From: Dechloromonas aromatica (nom. nud.)
GTDB taxonomy: Bacteria > Pseudomonadota > Gammaproteobacteria > Burkholderiales > Rhodocyclaceae
Assembly: GCA_017848965.1 (NCBI GenBank)
Contig: JAFIHA010000056.1
Span: 1 to 64,000 of the forward strand
Length of the DNA: 64,000 nt
Direction: 5' to 3'
Shown: positions 1-9,074 of the stretch, piece by piece
Layout: each line of letters starts with the position of its first letter
Numbering within the stretch: position 1 is the stretch's first letter
Program-made: the position numbers and the translations under genes
Notes under the pieces: model-generated
Databases searched by the model: none
What the model was told of the DNA's origin: nothing
Seen by the model: the letters and a program-made list of their open reading frames with translations, nothing else

Positions 1-3000
1 CCCAGGTCGTCACCCTGACCGCTGCGCAGATCGCCGCCGGCCACGTCGACCTCGCCTTCCCGCCGACCGCCAACAACACCGACTTCGTCGTCACCGCCGC
101 CATCGCCGACGCCGCCGGCAATGCCGCCGGCCCGGTCAGCGACAGCGCCCGCCTCCAGCTCTCGCCGCCCGACGCCCCGCTCGTCACCATCGGCGAAGAC
201 GCCAACAGCGACGGCTGGATCAACGCCGCCGAACTGCAGGGCAACATCGACGTCAGCATCGGCCTGCCGCCTACCGCCGCCGCGGGCGACACCCTGCTCA
301 CCACGGTCAACGGCGTCGCCCAGCCGGGCATCGTCCTCAGCGCCAGCGACATCGCCAACGGCAGCGTCAGCCTGCCCGGCATCGCCAACCCCGGTGAAGG
401 CGCCACCCTTACCGTCACCGCGCAGATCCGCGACGTCGCCAACAACCTCGGCAGCATCGGCAGCAACGACGCCCGCATCGACACCACGCCGCCGGCCGTC
501 ACCGCCCAGCTTGATCCGGCATCGGACAGCGGCACCAAGGGTGACAACATCACCAACGACAACACCCCGACCATCAGCGGCACCGGCGAACCCGGCGCCA
601 GCATCGTCGTCACCCTGCCCGGCACCGGCGAAATACTGAAAACCACCGTCACGCCGGGCGGCACCTGGTCGGTCACGCCGAGCCAACCGCTCGCCGACGG
701 CCCCGCCCCGATCAAGATCACCGCCACCGACATCGCCGGCAACTCGACCAGCACCAGCGTCAACCTGCTCATCGACACCGGCATCCCCAACAACCTGCAG
801 CCGCCCGCCGTGCTCATCGTCGAGGACGCCAATGGCGACGGTTACATCAACCGCAGCGAAGCGAGCGGCAACGCCGACGTCCGCATCGGCTTCGCCAAGG
901 ACCAGGTCAATGTCGGCGACGTCGTCAAGGCAAGCGACGGCACGACGACCCGCGAAATCGTCGTCAGCGCCAGCGACAAGGCCAATGGCTACGTCAGCAC
1001 CGATTTCCCGCTACCCGCCGACGGCGCCACCCTCAAGGTCACTGCCTACATCGAGGACAGCGCCGGCAATGTCAGCAACACCGGCTCGGCCAGCGCCATC
1101 GTCGACCTCACCGAATTCAAGAACCTGAGCATTGCCATCACCGAAGACGCCAACAACGACGGCTTCATCAACAAGGCCGAACTGAAGGACAACGACATCG
1201 ACGTCCGCGTCACCGTCCCGCAGGGCGCTGTCGCCGGCGATACGCTGACCGTCACCGCGGTCGGCAACGTTGATCAGGTATTCACCCTGACCGCCGCCCA
1301 GATCGCCACCGGTTTCATCGACGTCAAGTTCAACCCGACCGCCGACAACACCGACTTCAAGGTCACCGCCAGCATCGTCGATGCCGCCGGCAACACCGCC
1401 GGCCCGGTCGAAGACAGCGCGCTGATCGTCATCTCGCCGCCGAGCGCGCCGATCGTCTCGATCCTCGAAGACGCCAACAACGACACCTGGATCAACGCCG
1501 CCGAACTGCAGGGCAACATCGACGTCAGCATCACCCTGCCGGCCACCGCCGTTGCCGGCGACACCCTGCTGACCACGGTCAATGGCGTGGCCCAGGCGCC
1601 GATCACCATCACCCAGGCCGACATCCTCAAGGGCTCGATCGCCCTGCCCGGCGTCGCCAGCCCCGGCGATGGCGTCAAGCTCACCGTCGACGCCCAGATC
1701 AAGGACGCCGCCGGCAACGTCGGCAAAACCGGCAGCGACAGCGCGACCATCGACACCAGCATCCCCAACGACGGCAATCCGCCCACCGTCATCATCACCG
1801 AGGACGCCAACAACGACGCCCTGATCAGCGCGCCGGAACTCAGCGGCAACGTCGACGTCAGGATCGAATTCGACGGGTCCAAGGTCGAGGTCGGCGATAC
1901 GTTGCGCGTCTCCGACGGCGTCAGCACCAAGGACTTCGTCATCAGCGCCGCCGACAAGGCCAACGGCTACATCACCACCGATTTCGCGGCGCGCCCCGCC
2001 GGCGAAACCATCACCGTCGACGCCTACATGTTCGACCCGGCCGGCAACGTCGGCAAAACTGGTAGCGATCAGGCCCGCTTTGCCCTGATCCAGCTCGGCG
2101 ACCTGCTCGCCACCGTTTCCGAAGAGGGACTGGCCGGCGGCATCAAGGACAGCAGCGGCAACCCGGGCGATGTTGCCGATAGCGCGACGGCCAGCGGCAA
2201 CATCGGCGTCACCGGTGCCGGCGGCGCCTCCCTGCTGGTCAGCGTTGCGCCACCGAGCGAAGCCCTGAGCGCCGACGGCGTCCAGATCGTCTGGTCGGGC
2301 AGCGGCAGCAGTGCTTCACCGCTGATCGGCACGGCCGGCCAGGGCGGCCCCGAAGTGCTTCGGGTCACGGTCGACAGCAACGGCAACTACGAAATCAAGC
2401 TATCGCAAGCCATCGACCACGCGGCCGGCCAGGACGAAAACGTCGAAACCCTGCACTTCGACCTCACCGCCGACGATGGCTTGAGCAGCACCCAGGCGAC
2501 CCTGACGCTGGACATCGAGGACGATGCGCCGAAGGCAGTTCCGGAAACCGAAGCCGACGCCATGCGCCATCAGGACACCAACATCCTGCTCATCCTCGAC
2601 AATTCGGGCAGCATGGCCGGCAGCCGCATCGAGATCCTGCGCAACTCGGTGCGCGAACTGATTCAGAGTTACGACATGCTCGGCGACGTTGCCGTCCGCA
2701 TCGTCGTCTATAGCTCCTCGGCCAAGTCTTATACCGAAGGCTGGGTCAGTGCCGCCGACGCCATCGCCTACGTCAATGCCCTGGGCACAGGCGGTGCCAC
2801 CAACTACGACGCGGCCCTGCTCAAAGCCATGGAAGCCTTCCAGTCGTCCGGCAAGATCCCTGACGGCACCAATGTCGCCTACTTCCTGTCCGACGGCGAA
2901 CCGAACGCTTCCAGCGACTGGGACGGCAGCGGTCCGCTGCCGGCGCGCCAAGGCATTCAGGCGGAAGAAGAAGCGCTCTGGAAGTCCTTCCTCGAAACCA

Positions 3001-3986
3001 ACAAGATCAACGCCTTCGCCTTCGGCATGGGCAGCGACACCACCCAGGCCAGCATGAATCCGGTCGCTTACAACGGTGTCACCAAGACTGATACCGACGC
3101 CGTCATCGTCGCCAACGAAAGCGAACTCGGTCCGATCCTGCGCGATACCGTCAATGCCAATTTCAAGGGTAACTTCCTCGACGGCACCCTGCACCAGGGC
3201 TCCGGGGTCGGTGCCGACGGCGGGCATCTGACCTCGTTCAGCATCGACGGCACCACCTATCTGCTCGACGGCACCGTCAGCGGCACGGCAATCGGCACCG
3301 CCGACAAGTTCGACGGCCAGAAGTGGACGGTGTTCACCGATGCCGGCGGCAAACTGGTGGTCGACATGCTCAGCGGCGATTACATCTATACGCCGCCGAT
3401 CAAGAGCAACGCGACCACCGAGCAGATCGGCTTCGCCATCATCGACAACGACGGCGACCACGCTGCCTCGACGCTGTCGCTGACGGTCACTCCGCCGCCA
3501 GCCAAGATCTTCGGTGGCAGCGGCGATGACACGCTCAATGGCGGCAACTATGGCGACTATATCGACGGCAAGGAAGGCAACGACCTGATCGTCGGCGGCC
3601 AGGGCGACGACACCCTGATCGGCGGTCTCGGTGCCGACACCTTCAAATGGTCGCTCGGTGACCAGGGAACGACGAAGACGCCGGCCAGCGACGTGATCAA
3701 GGACTTCAGTGCCGGCAACGGTGGTGACGTCCTCGACCTGCGCGACCTGCTGCAGGGCGAGAACAGCGGCAACCTGATCAACCACCTGCACTTCTCGGCC
3801 AGCGGCAGCGACACCCTGATCCAGATCAGCAGCCACGGCGCCTACACCGGCAGCAACCACGCCACGGCCACCGACCAGACGATCCTGCTGCAGGGCGTTG
3901 CGCTCGACAGCCTGGCCGGCGCCGGCGCTGGCGACGCGCAGATCATCAGCGAGTTGCTGAAGGCCAACCTCAAGGTCGATCTCTGA
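1..3986 (+). CDS. Giant type I-secreted RTX adhesin, 3' part (5' end outside window)
   Basis: The frame (codons starting at position 3) is open from the window edge, so this is the C-terminal ~1327 residues of a larger protein; a GTG at 810 is internal, not a start. In order it shows: tandem Ig-like units with a recurring EDANxD..IN..EL motif (to ~2080); a different Ig-like linker at ~485-800; a spacer; a von Willebrand A domain whose MIDAS motif DNSGS lies at 2598-2612; glycine/aspartate-rich RTX nonapeptides (GGSGDDTLNGG type) at ~3513-3648; and a C-terminal type I secretion domain (GADTF... followed by DVIKDFSAG). This is the LapA/BapA-like plan: export through an ABC/MFP/TolC channel and calcium-dependent folding outside the cell, for adhesion or biofilm. 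The exporter is not in the window. Family call firm; ligand unknown. Confidence 0.9.
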   Translation, partial: QVVTLTAAQIAAGHVDLAFPPTANNTDFVVTAAIADAAGNAAGPVSDSARLQLSPPDAPLVTIGEDANSDGWINAAELQGNIDVSIGLPPTAAAGDTLLTTVNGVAQPGIVLSASDIANGSVSLPGIANPGEGATLTVTAQIRDVANNLGSIGSNDARIDTTPPAVTAQLDPASDSGTKGDNITNDNTPTISGTGEPGASIVVTLPGTGEILKTTVTPGGTWSVTPSQPLADGPAPIKITATDIAGNSTSTSVNLLIDTGIPNNLQPPAVLIVEDANGDGYINRSEASGNADVRIGFAKDQVNVGDVVKASDGTTTREIVVSASDKANGYVSTDFPLPADGATLKVTAYIEDSAGNVSNTGSASAIVDLTEFKNLSIAITEDANNDGFINKAELKDNDIDVRVTVPQGAVAGDTLTVTAVGNVDQVFTLTAAQIATGFIDVKFNPTADNTDFKVTASIVDAAGNTAGPVEDSALIVISPPSAPIVSILEDANNDTWINAAELQGNIDVSITLPATAVAGDTLLTTVNGVAQAPITITQADILKGSIALPGVASPGDGVKLTVDAQIKDAAGNVGKTGSDSATIDTSIPNDGNPPTVIITEDANNDALISAPELSGNVDVRIEFDGSKVEVGDTLRVSDGVSTKDFVISAADKANGYITTDFAARPAGETITVDAYMFDPAGNVGKTGSDQARFALIQLGDLLATVSEEGLAGGIKDSSGNPGDVADSATASGNIGVTGAGGASLLVSVAPPSEALSADGVQIVWSGSGSSASPLIGTAGQGGPEVLRVTVDSNGNYEIKLSQAIDHAAGQDENVETLHFDLTADDGLSSTQATLTLDIEDDAPKAVPETEADAMRHQDTNILLILDNSGSMAGSRIEILRNSVRELIQSYDMLGDVAVRIVVYSSSAKSYTEGWVSAADAIAYVNALGTGGATNYDAALLKAMEAFQSSGKIPDGTNVAYFLSDGEPNASSDWDGSGPLPARQGIQAEEEALWKSFLETNKINAFAFGMGSDTTQASMNPVAYNGVTKTDTDAVIVANESELGPILRDTVNANFKGNFLDGTLHQGSGVGADGGHLTSFSIDGTTYLLDGTVSGTAIGTADKFDGQKWTVFTDAGGKLVVDMLSGDYIYTPPIKSNATTEQIGFAIIDNDGDHAASTLSLTVTPPPAKIFGGSGDDTLNGGNYGDYIDGKEGNDLIVGGQGDDTLIGGLGADTFKWSLGDQGTTKTPASDVIKDFSAGNGGDVLDLRDLLQGENSGNLINHLHFSASGSDTLIQISSHGAYTGSNHATATDQTILLQGVALDSLAGAGAGDAQIISELLKANLKVDL
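3..2080 (+). repeat. Tandem Ig-like repeat array with EF-hand-like loops (types A, B, C)
   Basis: Five complete units carry a 12-residue loop of the DxNxDGxIxxxE kind, encoded at 198-233, 825-860, 1146-1181, 1470-1505 and 1803-1838. By sequence they fall into three types: B (198, 1470), A (825, 1803) and C (1146, plus a partial unit at the window start). A recurs after 978 bp and B after 1272 bp, so the array grew by duplication of multi-domain blocks. A divergent Ig-like domain (~485-800) interrupts the pattern. Confidence 0.8.
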
Positions 3987-4040
3987 TCGTCCGCCGGACA
4001 GCCGTCCTCAACGCCTGACCACGCCCCGGCGCGGCGGGCC

Positions 4041-4799
4041 TCAGAAAACGCCCAGCACCGCCTGGGCGTTTTTGTCGACCTCGGCGATCAGCGCCGCCAC
4101 CGGCATCCGGCGCAGCGCGGCAATTTCTCCGGCAATGCGCGGCAGTTCGGCCGGCGCGTTGCGGCCGCGATTGAGCCAGGCCGGGGGAATATCCGGCGCG
4201 TCGGTTTCGAGGACGATCGCGTCGACCGGCAAGGCAGCGGCCAGCGCGCGGATGCGCGTCGATCCGCTGTAGGTCGCCGCACCGCCAAAGCCGAGCTTGA
4301 AACCGAGTTTGATGAATTCCGCGGCCTGCTGCGGGCTGCCGTTGAAGGCATGGGCGATGCCGCCGCGCACGCGAACCCGCCGCAACTCGCGCAGCACGGC
4401 GTCCACCGCGCGCCGGACGTGGAGAATCACCGGCAAGTCGAGCGCCCGCGCCAGCTTGAGCTGGCTGACGAAAAAACGCGTCTGGCGTTCGATGTCGCTG
4501 CCGGCAACGAAGAAATCGAGGCCGATCTCACCGATCGCCAGCGGCCGTTCGGCGTCCACCCAGGAAGCGAGATGCTCGAGGTCGGCATCTCCGGCGGCGT
4601 CGACATAAAGCGGATGGATGCCATACGCTGCCACGCACAACGGACTATCGGCGACAATCCGCCGCTGTCTGGCGAAGGCGGCGAAGGCGACGCCCGGAAC
4701 GACGACCCGGCTCACCCCGGCGGCCTGCGCCGCCGCCAGTACCGCCTCCCGATCGGCATCGAACTCCGCCGCGTCGAGGTGGCAGTGGGTGTCGATCAT
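4041..4799 (-). CDS. tatD: TatD-family metal-dependent DNase
   Basis: 252 residues beginning MIDTHCHLDAAEFD, the characteristic TatD N-terminus with the HxH metal ligands. Further family motifs are GEIGLDFF, the HVRR histidine, AHAFNGS, and ETDAPDIPP with the catalytic Asp. A longer reading frame exists upstream, but the start at 4799 fits the family. Its ATG overlaps the stop of dadA by 4 bp (ATGA, 4796-4799), so it is translationally coupled. TatD proteins are Mg-dependent 3'-5' exonucleases linked to DNA repair or DNA degradation. The last ten codons double as a terminator for the convergent adhesin transcript. The paralogue type (TatD, YcfH or YjjV) cannot be fixed from sequence alone. 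Confidence 0.9.
   Translation of the reverse strand: MIDTHCHLDAAEFDADREAVLAAAQAAGVSRVVVPGVAFAAFARQRRIVADSPLCVAAYGIHPLYVDAAGDADLEHLASWVDAERPLAIGEIGLDFFVAGSDIERQTRFFVSQLKLARALDLPVILHVRRAVDAVLRELRRVRVRGGIAHAFNGSPQQAAEFIKLGFKLGFGGAATYSGSTRIRALAAALPVDAIVLETDAPDIPPAWLNRGRNAPAELPRIAGEIAALRRMPVAALIAEVDKNAQAVLGVF
4045..4073. terminator. Bidirectional intrinsic terminator inside the tatD 3' coding end
   Basis: Perfect 11-bp arms AAAACGCCCAG (4045-4055) and CTGGGCGTTTT (4062-4072) with a 6-nt loop, followed by T residues on the plus strand; the minus strand also ends in a TTTT run. It lies downstream of the adhesin stop and simultaneously encodes the last codons of tatD on the minus strand. Confidence 0.8.
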
Positions 4800-6052
4800 C
4801 CGCGCAGGAAAGGGAAATCGGGCGCCGGGCGGCGGCCGTCGATCAGATCGCTCAAGGCCGCCGCCGAACCACAGGCCATCGTCCAGCCAAGCGTGCCGTG
4901 ACCGGTGTTCAGCCACAGATTGGGCAAGCGCGAGCGCCCGAGATAGGGAACGTTGGACGGCGTCGCCGGGCGCAGACCGCACCAGAACTGCGGCTCGCCA
5001 GCCAGACGCAGGTCGGGAAACAACTGCCGGGTGCGCCGCATCAAGGCCTGGCAACGCAGTTCGTCGAGTGCCAGATCGTAACCCGCGAACTCGGCGGTGC
5101 CGGCGACGCGCAGACGGTTGCCGAAACGGGAAAAGACCAGCTTGTGCTCGTCGTCGGTCAGGCTGACGGTCGGCGCCACCGCTCCGTCGGCGAGCGGCAG
5201 CGTCGCCGAATAGCCCTTGGCCGGACAGATCGCCAGGCGTATCCCGAGCGGCCGCAGGAGCAGGGGCGAGTAGCTGCCGAGGGCAACGACATAAGCGTCG
5301 GCGGTGAGCAAGGACGATTCGCCCTGCGCATCGCGCACGACAACGCCGGCGACACGACCGCCGGCACTGGCGATCCGCTCGATGCTCTGTTCGTGACGGA
5401 AAACGACGCCGGCAGCGGCTGCCCGGGCAGCCAGCGCCTGGGTGAAACGATGGGCATCACCGGATTCGTCGGACGGCGTGTAGTCGCCGCCGACCAGCAG
5501 TTTTTCCGCCCCCGCCAGCGCCGGCTCGAGGGCCACGCAGGCCCGGACGTCAAGCATCTCTCGGTCGAGGCCGAAACGGGCCATCAGGCGGGCCGCGCTC
5601 ATTGCCGCCGCCAGTTCGTCCTGATCGGTGTAGATATGCAGGATGCCGCGCTGCAGCTGCTCGTATTCGAGCCCCAGTTCTTCGCGCAAACGCTGCAACT
5701 GGCCGCGGCTGTACAACGCCAGCGCCAGGATCGCCGCGATGTTGGCCTGCGTCCGTCCGGGCAGGCACTGGCGCAGGAAACGCAAACCCCACAGCCATTG
5801 TCCCGGGTCGGCGCGCCAATGCCAGCGCAAGGGTGCATCCGGACGCCCCAGCCATTTCAGCAGACGGGGCAGGACATGTGGATTGGCCCAGGGTTCGGCG
5901 TGTGAAACCGATATCTGCCCACCGTTGGCAAAGCTGGTTTCAAGGCCGGCCGCGGCTTGCCGGTCCACGACCGTGACCTGATGACCGGCGGCATGCAGAT
6001 ACCAGGCGCTGGCGGTACCGACAACCCCCGCCCCGAGGACCAGTATCCTCAA
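4796..6052 (-). CDS. dadA: D-amino acid dehydrogenase small subunit-like FAD oxidoreductase
   Basis: 418 residues, the usual DadA length. The N-terminal Rossmann FAD motif GAGVVGTASAWYL starts at residue 7, followed by SFANGGQIS, typical of DadA. The C-terminal part carries FWCGLRPATPSNVPYLG and LNTGHGTLGWTMACGS, the conserved FAD-contacting end. The family deaminates D-amino acids (classically D-alanine) to 2-oxoacids and passes electrons to the respiratory chain at the inner membrane. It sits between spoT and tatD with 4-bp ATGA overlaps on both sides, so it belongs to the spoT transcript. No alanine racemase (dadX) is adjacent, unlike the classical dad operon. Substrate specificity is inferred. 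Confidence 0.88.
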   Translation of the reverse strand: MRILVLGAGVVGTASAWYLHAAGHQVTVVDRQAAAGLETSFANGGQISVSHAEPWANPHVLPRLLKWLGRPDAPLRWHWRADPGQWLWGLRFLRQCLPGRTQANIAAILALALYSRGQLQRLREELGLEYEQLQRGILHIYTDQDELAAAMSAARLMARFGLDREMLDVRACVALEPALAGAEKLLVGGDYTPSDESGDAHRFTQALAARAAAAGVVFRHEQSIERIASAGGRVAGVVVRDAQGESSLLTADAYVVALGSYSPLLLRPLGIRLAICPAKGYSATLPLADGAVAPTVSLTDDEHKLVFSRFGNRLRVAGTAEFAGYDLALDELRCQALMRRTRQLFPDLRLAGEPQFWCGLRPATPSNVPYLGRSRLPNLWLNTGHGTLGWTMACGSAAALSDLIDGRRPAPDFPFLRG

Positions 6053-8202
6053 GCCTCGCCCCCCTTCTCCCGGGCAATGCGGCTGACTTCAGGCAAATGC
6101 CGGATGCCGCGCATCACCGCTGCGAGATGCTTGCGGTTGGCAATCTGGATGGTGAAATGCAGGGTCGTGAACAAGCGCTCGGGATCGGCTTCCATCGACA
6201 CATGTTCGATGTTCGAAGCGGCCTCTGAAATGGCGGCGGCAACCTGCGCCAGCACGCCGCGCTTGTTCTTCACCTCGACCCGGATACGCAGGTCGAACAG
6301 CTTGCCTTCTTCGGGCTCCCACTCGACATCGATCCACTTCTGCGGCTCGCTCGAACGCGACTTGCGGATCGCCGGGCAATCGTGGGTGTGGATGATCATG
6401 CCACTGCCCTTGCGGATCGAACCGATGATCGGATCGCCGGGAATCGGCTGGCAGCATGGGGCAAGCTGGATCGCCATGCCTTCGTTGCCATGGATCGCCA
6501 GGGTCAATCCGCCCGGTACCGCTGCCGCCATGCCCTCGCGCGCCAGCAGGCGACGGGCGACGACCGAGGGCAGGCGCTTGCCGAGCCCGATATCGGCGTA
6601 AACCTCGTCGATCGACTGCTGGCCGCCCGCCTTGACCAGCGCCTCCCAGGCGGCGGTCGGAATCGAAATCGGCACCACGCCGAGCGAGAGCAACTCCTGA
6701 CGCAGCAGGCGCTCGCCGAGACGGGCCGATTCGACGTTCTGGGTCGTGCGCAGAAAATGGCGGATCTTGCTGCGCGCGCGGCCGGTCTTGACGTAGTTGA
6801 GCCACACCGGGTTCGGCGATGCGTCGGGTGAGGTGATGATCTCGACCAGATCGCCGTTCTTCAGCTCCGTACGCAGCGGCGCCAGTTCGTGGTTGATGCG
6901 GGCCGCCGAACAATGGTTACCGACGTCGGTATGCACCGCGTAGGCGAAATCGACCGCCGTCGCCCCATGAGGCAAAGCCATGATCTTGCCCTTGGGCGTG
7001 AACACGTAAACCTCGTCCGGAAAGAGATCGACCTTGACGTCCTCGAAGAACTCGGCCGAATTCCCGGTCTGCGACTCGAGCAGCGACTGCAGCCATTTGT
7101 GCGTCTTGATCTGCAACTCGGCGCTGCTCTCGCTGCCATCCTTGTACAGCCAGTGCGAAGCGACGCCGTCCTGGGCGACGTGATGCATCTCGCGGGTACG
7201 AATCTGGACTTCCACCGGCGTGCCATAGGGGCCGATCAGCGTCGTGTGCAGCGACTGGTAGCCGTTGGCCTTGGGGATCGCGATGTAGTCCTTGAACTTG
7301 CCCGGCACCGGCTTGTACAGGCTGTGCAGGGCACCCAGCGCCAGATAGCAGCTCGCCACCTTGTCGACGACGACGCGGAAGCCGTAGATGTCGAGCACCT
7401 GCGAGAAGGAAAGCCGCTTTTCCTTCATCTTGCAGAAGATCGAATAGAGACTTTTCTCGCGCCCGAAGACTTCCGCTTCCAGCCCGGCATGCGCCAGCTT
7501 GTCGCAGACGCTTTCCTGGATCCGGGTCAGCAGTTCGCGCCGGTTGCCCTTCGCCGCCTTCAGCGCCTTCGCCAGGACCTCGGCACGATGCGGGTGGATC
7601 AGGCGGAAAGCGGTGTCCTGCAATTCCCGGTAGAGCCGGCTCAAGCCCAGGCGCAAGGCGATCGGCGCGTAGATTTCCAGGGTTTCCCGGGCGATGCGCA
7701 CGCGCTTGTCGGCGCGCATTGCCGACATCGTCCGGATGTTGTGCTGGCGATCGGCGAGCTTGATCAGCACGACGCGCAGGTCGCGCGCCATCGCCATGAG
7801 CATCTTGCGGAAGTTTTCCGCCTGCGCCTCCTTGTACGAGGCGAATTCCATCTTGTCCAGCTTGGACAGGCCGTCGACCATTTCGGCGACTTCCTTGCCG
7901 AACTTCTCGGCCAACTCCTGCTTGGTCGCCCCGGTGTCCTCCATCGTGTCGTGCAGGAGGGCGGCACAGATCGCATCGGCGTCCATGCACCATTCGACGA
8001 CGGCGCTGGCCACCGCCAGCGGATGGGTGATGTAGGGTTCGCCCGACATGCGCTTCTGGTGCGCATGCGCCCGCTCGGCGTAGGCGTAGGCCGCCTCGAT
8101 GCGTGCTACATCAGACGGCGGCAGGTAGTCGAGACGGGCGATGAACTGGCGATAGACCTCGTCTCCGACAACCGGTGGGCGGTGTTGAGGCGCAGGCTCC
8201 AT
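6049..8202 (-). CDS. spoT: Bifunctional (p)ppGpp synthetase/hydrolase SpoT
   Basis: 717 residues. N-terminal HD hydrolase with intact HDTMED (His84-Asp85), then the RelA/SpoT synthetase region (DIYGFRVVVDK, DYIAIPKANGYQSLHTT, VEVQIRT). The basic KFKD segment before YIAIPK is of the bifunctional/SpoT type rather than the acidic RelA type. A TGS domain follows (VYVFTPKGKIMALPHGA), then a Cys-containing region (APCCQPIPGD) and a C-terminal ACT domain. Both catalytic halves look intact, so it probably both makes and degrades the stringent alarmone. It lies 22 bp downstream of rpoZ in the common gmk-rpoZ-spoT order and overlaps dadA by ATGA. Confidence 0.95.
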   Translation of the reverse strand: MEPAPQHRPPVVGDEVYRQFIARLDYLPPSDVARIEAAYAYAERAHAHQKRMSGEPYITHPLAVASAVVEWCMDADAICAALLHDTMEDTGATKQELAEKFGKEVAEMVDGLSKLDKMEFASYKEAQAENFRKMLMAMARDLRVVLIKLADRQHNIRTMSAMRADKRVRIARETLEIYAPIALRLGLSRLYRELQDTAFRLIHPHRAEVLAKALKAAKGNRRELLTRIQESVCDKLAHAGLEAEVFGREKSLYSIFCKMKEKRLSFSQVLDIYGFRVVVDKVASCYLALGALHSLYKPVPGKFKDYIAIPKANGYQSLHTTLIGPYGTPVEVQIRTREMHHVAQDGVASHWLYKDGSESSAELQIKTHKWLQSLLESQTGNSAEFFEDVKVDLFPDEVYVFTPKGKIMALPHGATAVDFAYAVHTDVGNHCSAARINHELAPLRTELKNGDLVEIITSPDASPNPVWLNYVKTGRARSKIRHFLRTTQNVESARLGERLLRQELLSLGVVPISIPTAAWEALVKAGGQQSIDEVYADIGLGKRLPSVVARRLLAREGMAAAVPGGLTLAIHGNEGMAIQLAPCCQPIPGDPIIGSIRKGSGMIIHTHDCPAIRKSRSSEPQKWIDVEWEPEEGKLFDLRIRVEVKNKRGVLAQVAAAISEAASNIEHVSMEADPERLFTTLHFTIQIANRKHLAAVMRGIRHLPEVSRIAREKGGEA

Positions 8203-8224
8203 CCGGGTTCACCGCCCCGCGCGG

Positions 8225-8431
8225 TCAGGCCTGACCGCGGTTGAGCACTTCCAGGCCGACCTTGCCGATGGCCATCTCGCGCAGGGCGATGACGGTCGGC
8301 TTGTCCTTCTCGGCATCGACCAGCGGCGTCGCGCCGTTGGCGATCTGGCGCGCCCTGTGGGCAGCCGCCAGGGTCATCTGGAAGCGGTTGGGAATCCTTT
8401 TCAGGCAATCATCGACGGTAACGCGAGCCAT
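8225..8431 (-). CDS. rpoZ: RNA polymerase omega subunit
   Basis: 68 residues starting [17 protein letters not shown], the near-universal proteobacterial omega N-terminus, with [12 protein letters not shown] and [11 protein letters not shown]. Omega helps fold and assemble the beta' subunit and forms part of the ppGpp site on RNA polymerase. Its placement between gmk and spoT is conserved in beta- and gammaproteobacteria and links GTP synthesis, RNA polymerase and ppGpp metabolism in one transcript. Confidence 0.96.
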   Translation of the reverse strand: MARVTVDDCLKRIPNRFQMTLAAAHRARQIANGATPLVDAEKDKPTVIALREMAIGKVGLEVLNRGQA

Positions 8432-8454
8432 GTCTAACCTCAGTTCAAATCCGT

Positions 8455-9063
8455 TTACATCAGCCGGGCGAACAACGCGGGATGGCGCAATCGCTGCCGA
8501 CCGGGCTGCAGGCGGGGAACGCGCACGATGGCGCGCAGATCGTCCAATGCCTGCTCCAATTGGTCGTTAATAATAACATAGTCGAATTCCCCGACATGGC
8601 GCATCTCCGCCTCAGCCGCGGCAAGACGACGCTCGATGACATCCGGCGCGTCGGTGCCGCGCCCGGTCAGGCGACGGGTCAGTTCGTCGAGCGACGGCGG
8701 CAGGATGAACACCCCGATCGCTTCCGGAAACAGCCGACGCACCTGCTGCGCGCCCTGCCAGTCGATCTCGAGCAGGACATCGCGGCCGGCGGCAAGCTGG
8801 TCGGCGATCCACTGCTTCGAGGTGCCGTAGAAGTTGCCGTGGACTTCCGCCCACTCCAGGAATTCGTCGCGGGCGATCATCGCCCGGAAGGCGTCGACGG
8901 CGACGAAATGGTATTCGCGCCCATCCGCCTCGCCCGGTCGCGGGCTGCGCGTGGTGTGGGAAATCGACAGGCGGATCGCCGGCTCGCGTTCGAGCAGCAT
9001 CCTGACCAGCGTCGTCTTGCCGGCGCCCGAGGGCGCCGCAATGATGTAAAGATCGCCCGCCAT
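8455..9063 (-). CDS. gmk: Guanylate kinase
   Basis: 202 residues with P-loop APSGAGKTT at residues 9-17, the GMP-binding [11 protein letters not shown] and GREYHFV motifs, and the lid region with [11 protein letters not shown]. It phosphorylates GMP (and dGMP) to GDP using ATP, in the cytosol. It lies 11 bp downstream of yicC and 23 bp upstream of rpoZ. Length and motifs are typical. Confidence 0.96.
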   Translation of the reverse strand: MAGDLYIIAAPSGAGKTTLVRMLLEREPAIRLSISHTTRSPRPGEADGREYHFVAVDAFRAMIARDEFLEWAEVHGNFYGTSKQWIADQLAAGRDVLLEIDWQGAQQVRRLFPEAIGVFILPPSLDELTRRLTGRGTDAPDVIERRLAAAEAEMRHVGEFDYVIINDQLEQALDDLRAIVRVPRLQPGRQRLRHPALFARLM

Positions 9064-9074
9064 CTACCCTCCGC

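Noticed and set aside
810-812. GTG at 810 as the start of the adhesin
   Set aside because: The same frame is open to the window edge and encodes homologous Ig-like repeats upstream, so the start lies outside.
2400-3860. 486-codon minus-strand open frame across the adhesin VWA/RTX region
   Set aside because: Val/Ala/Gly/Arg-rich antisense shadow of a clearly coding plus-strand frame; no domain or ribosome site.
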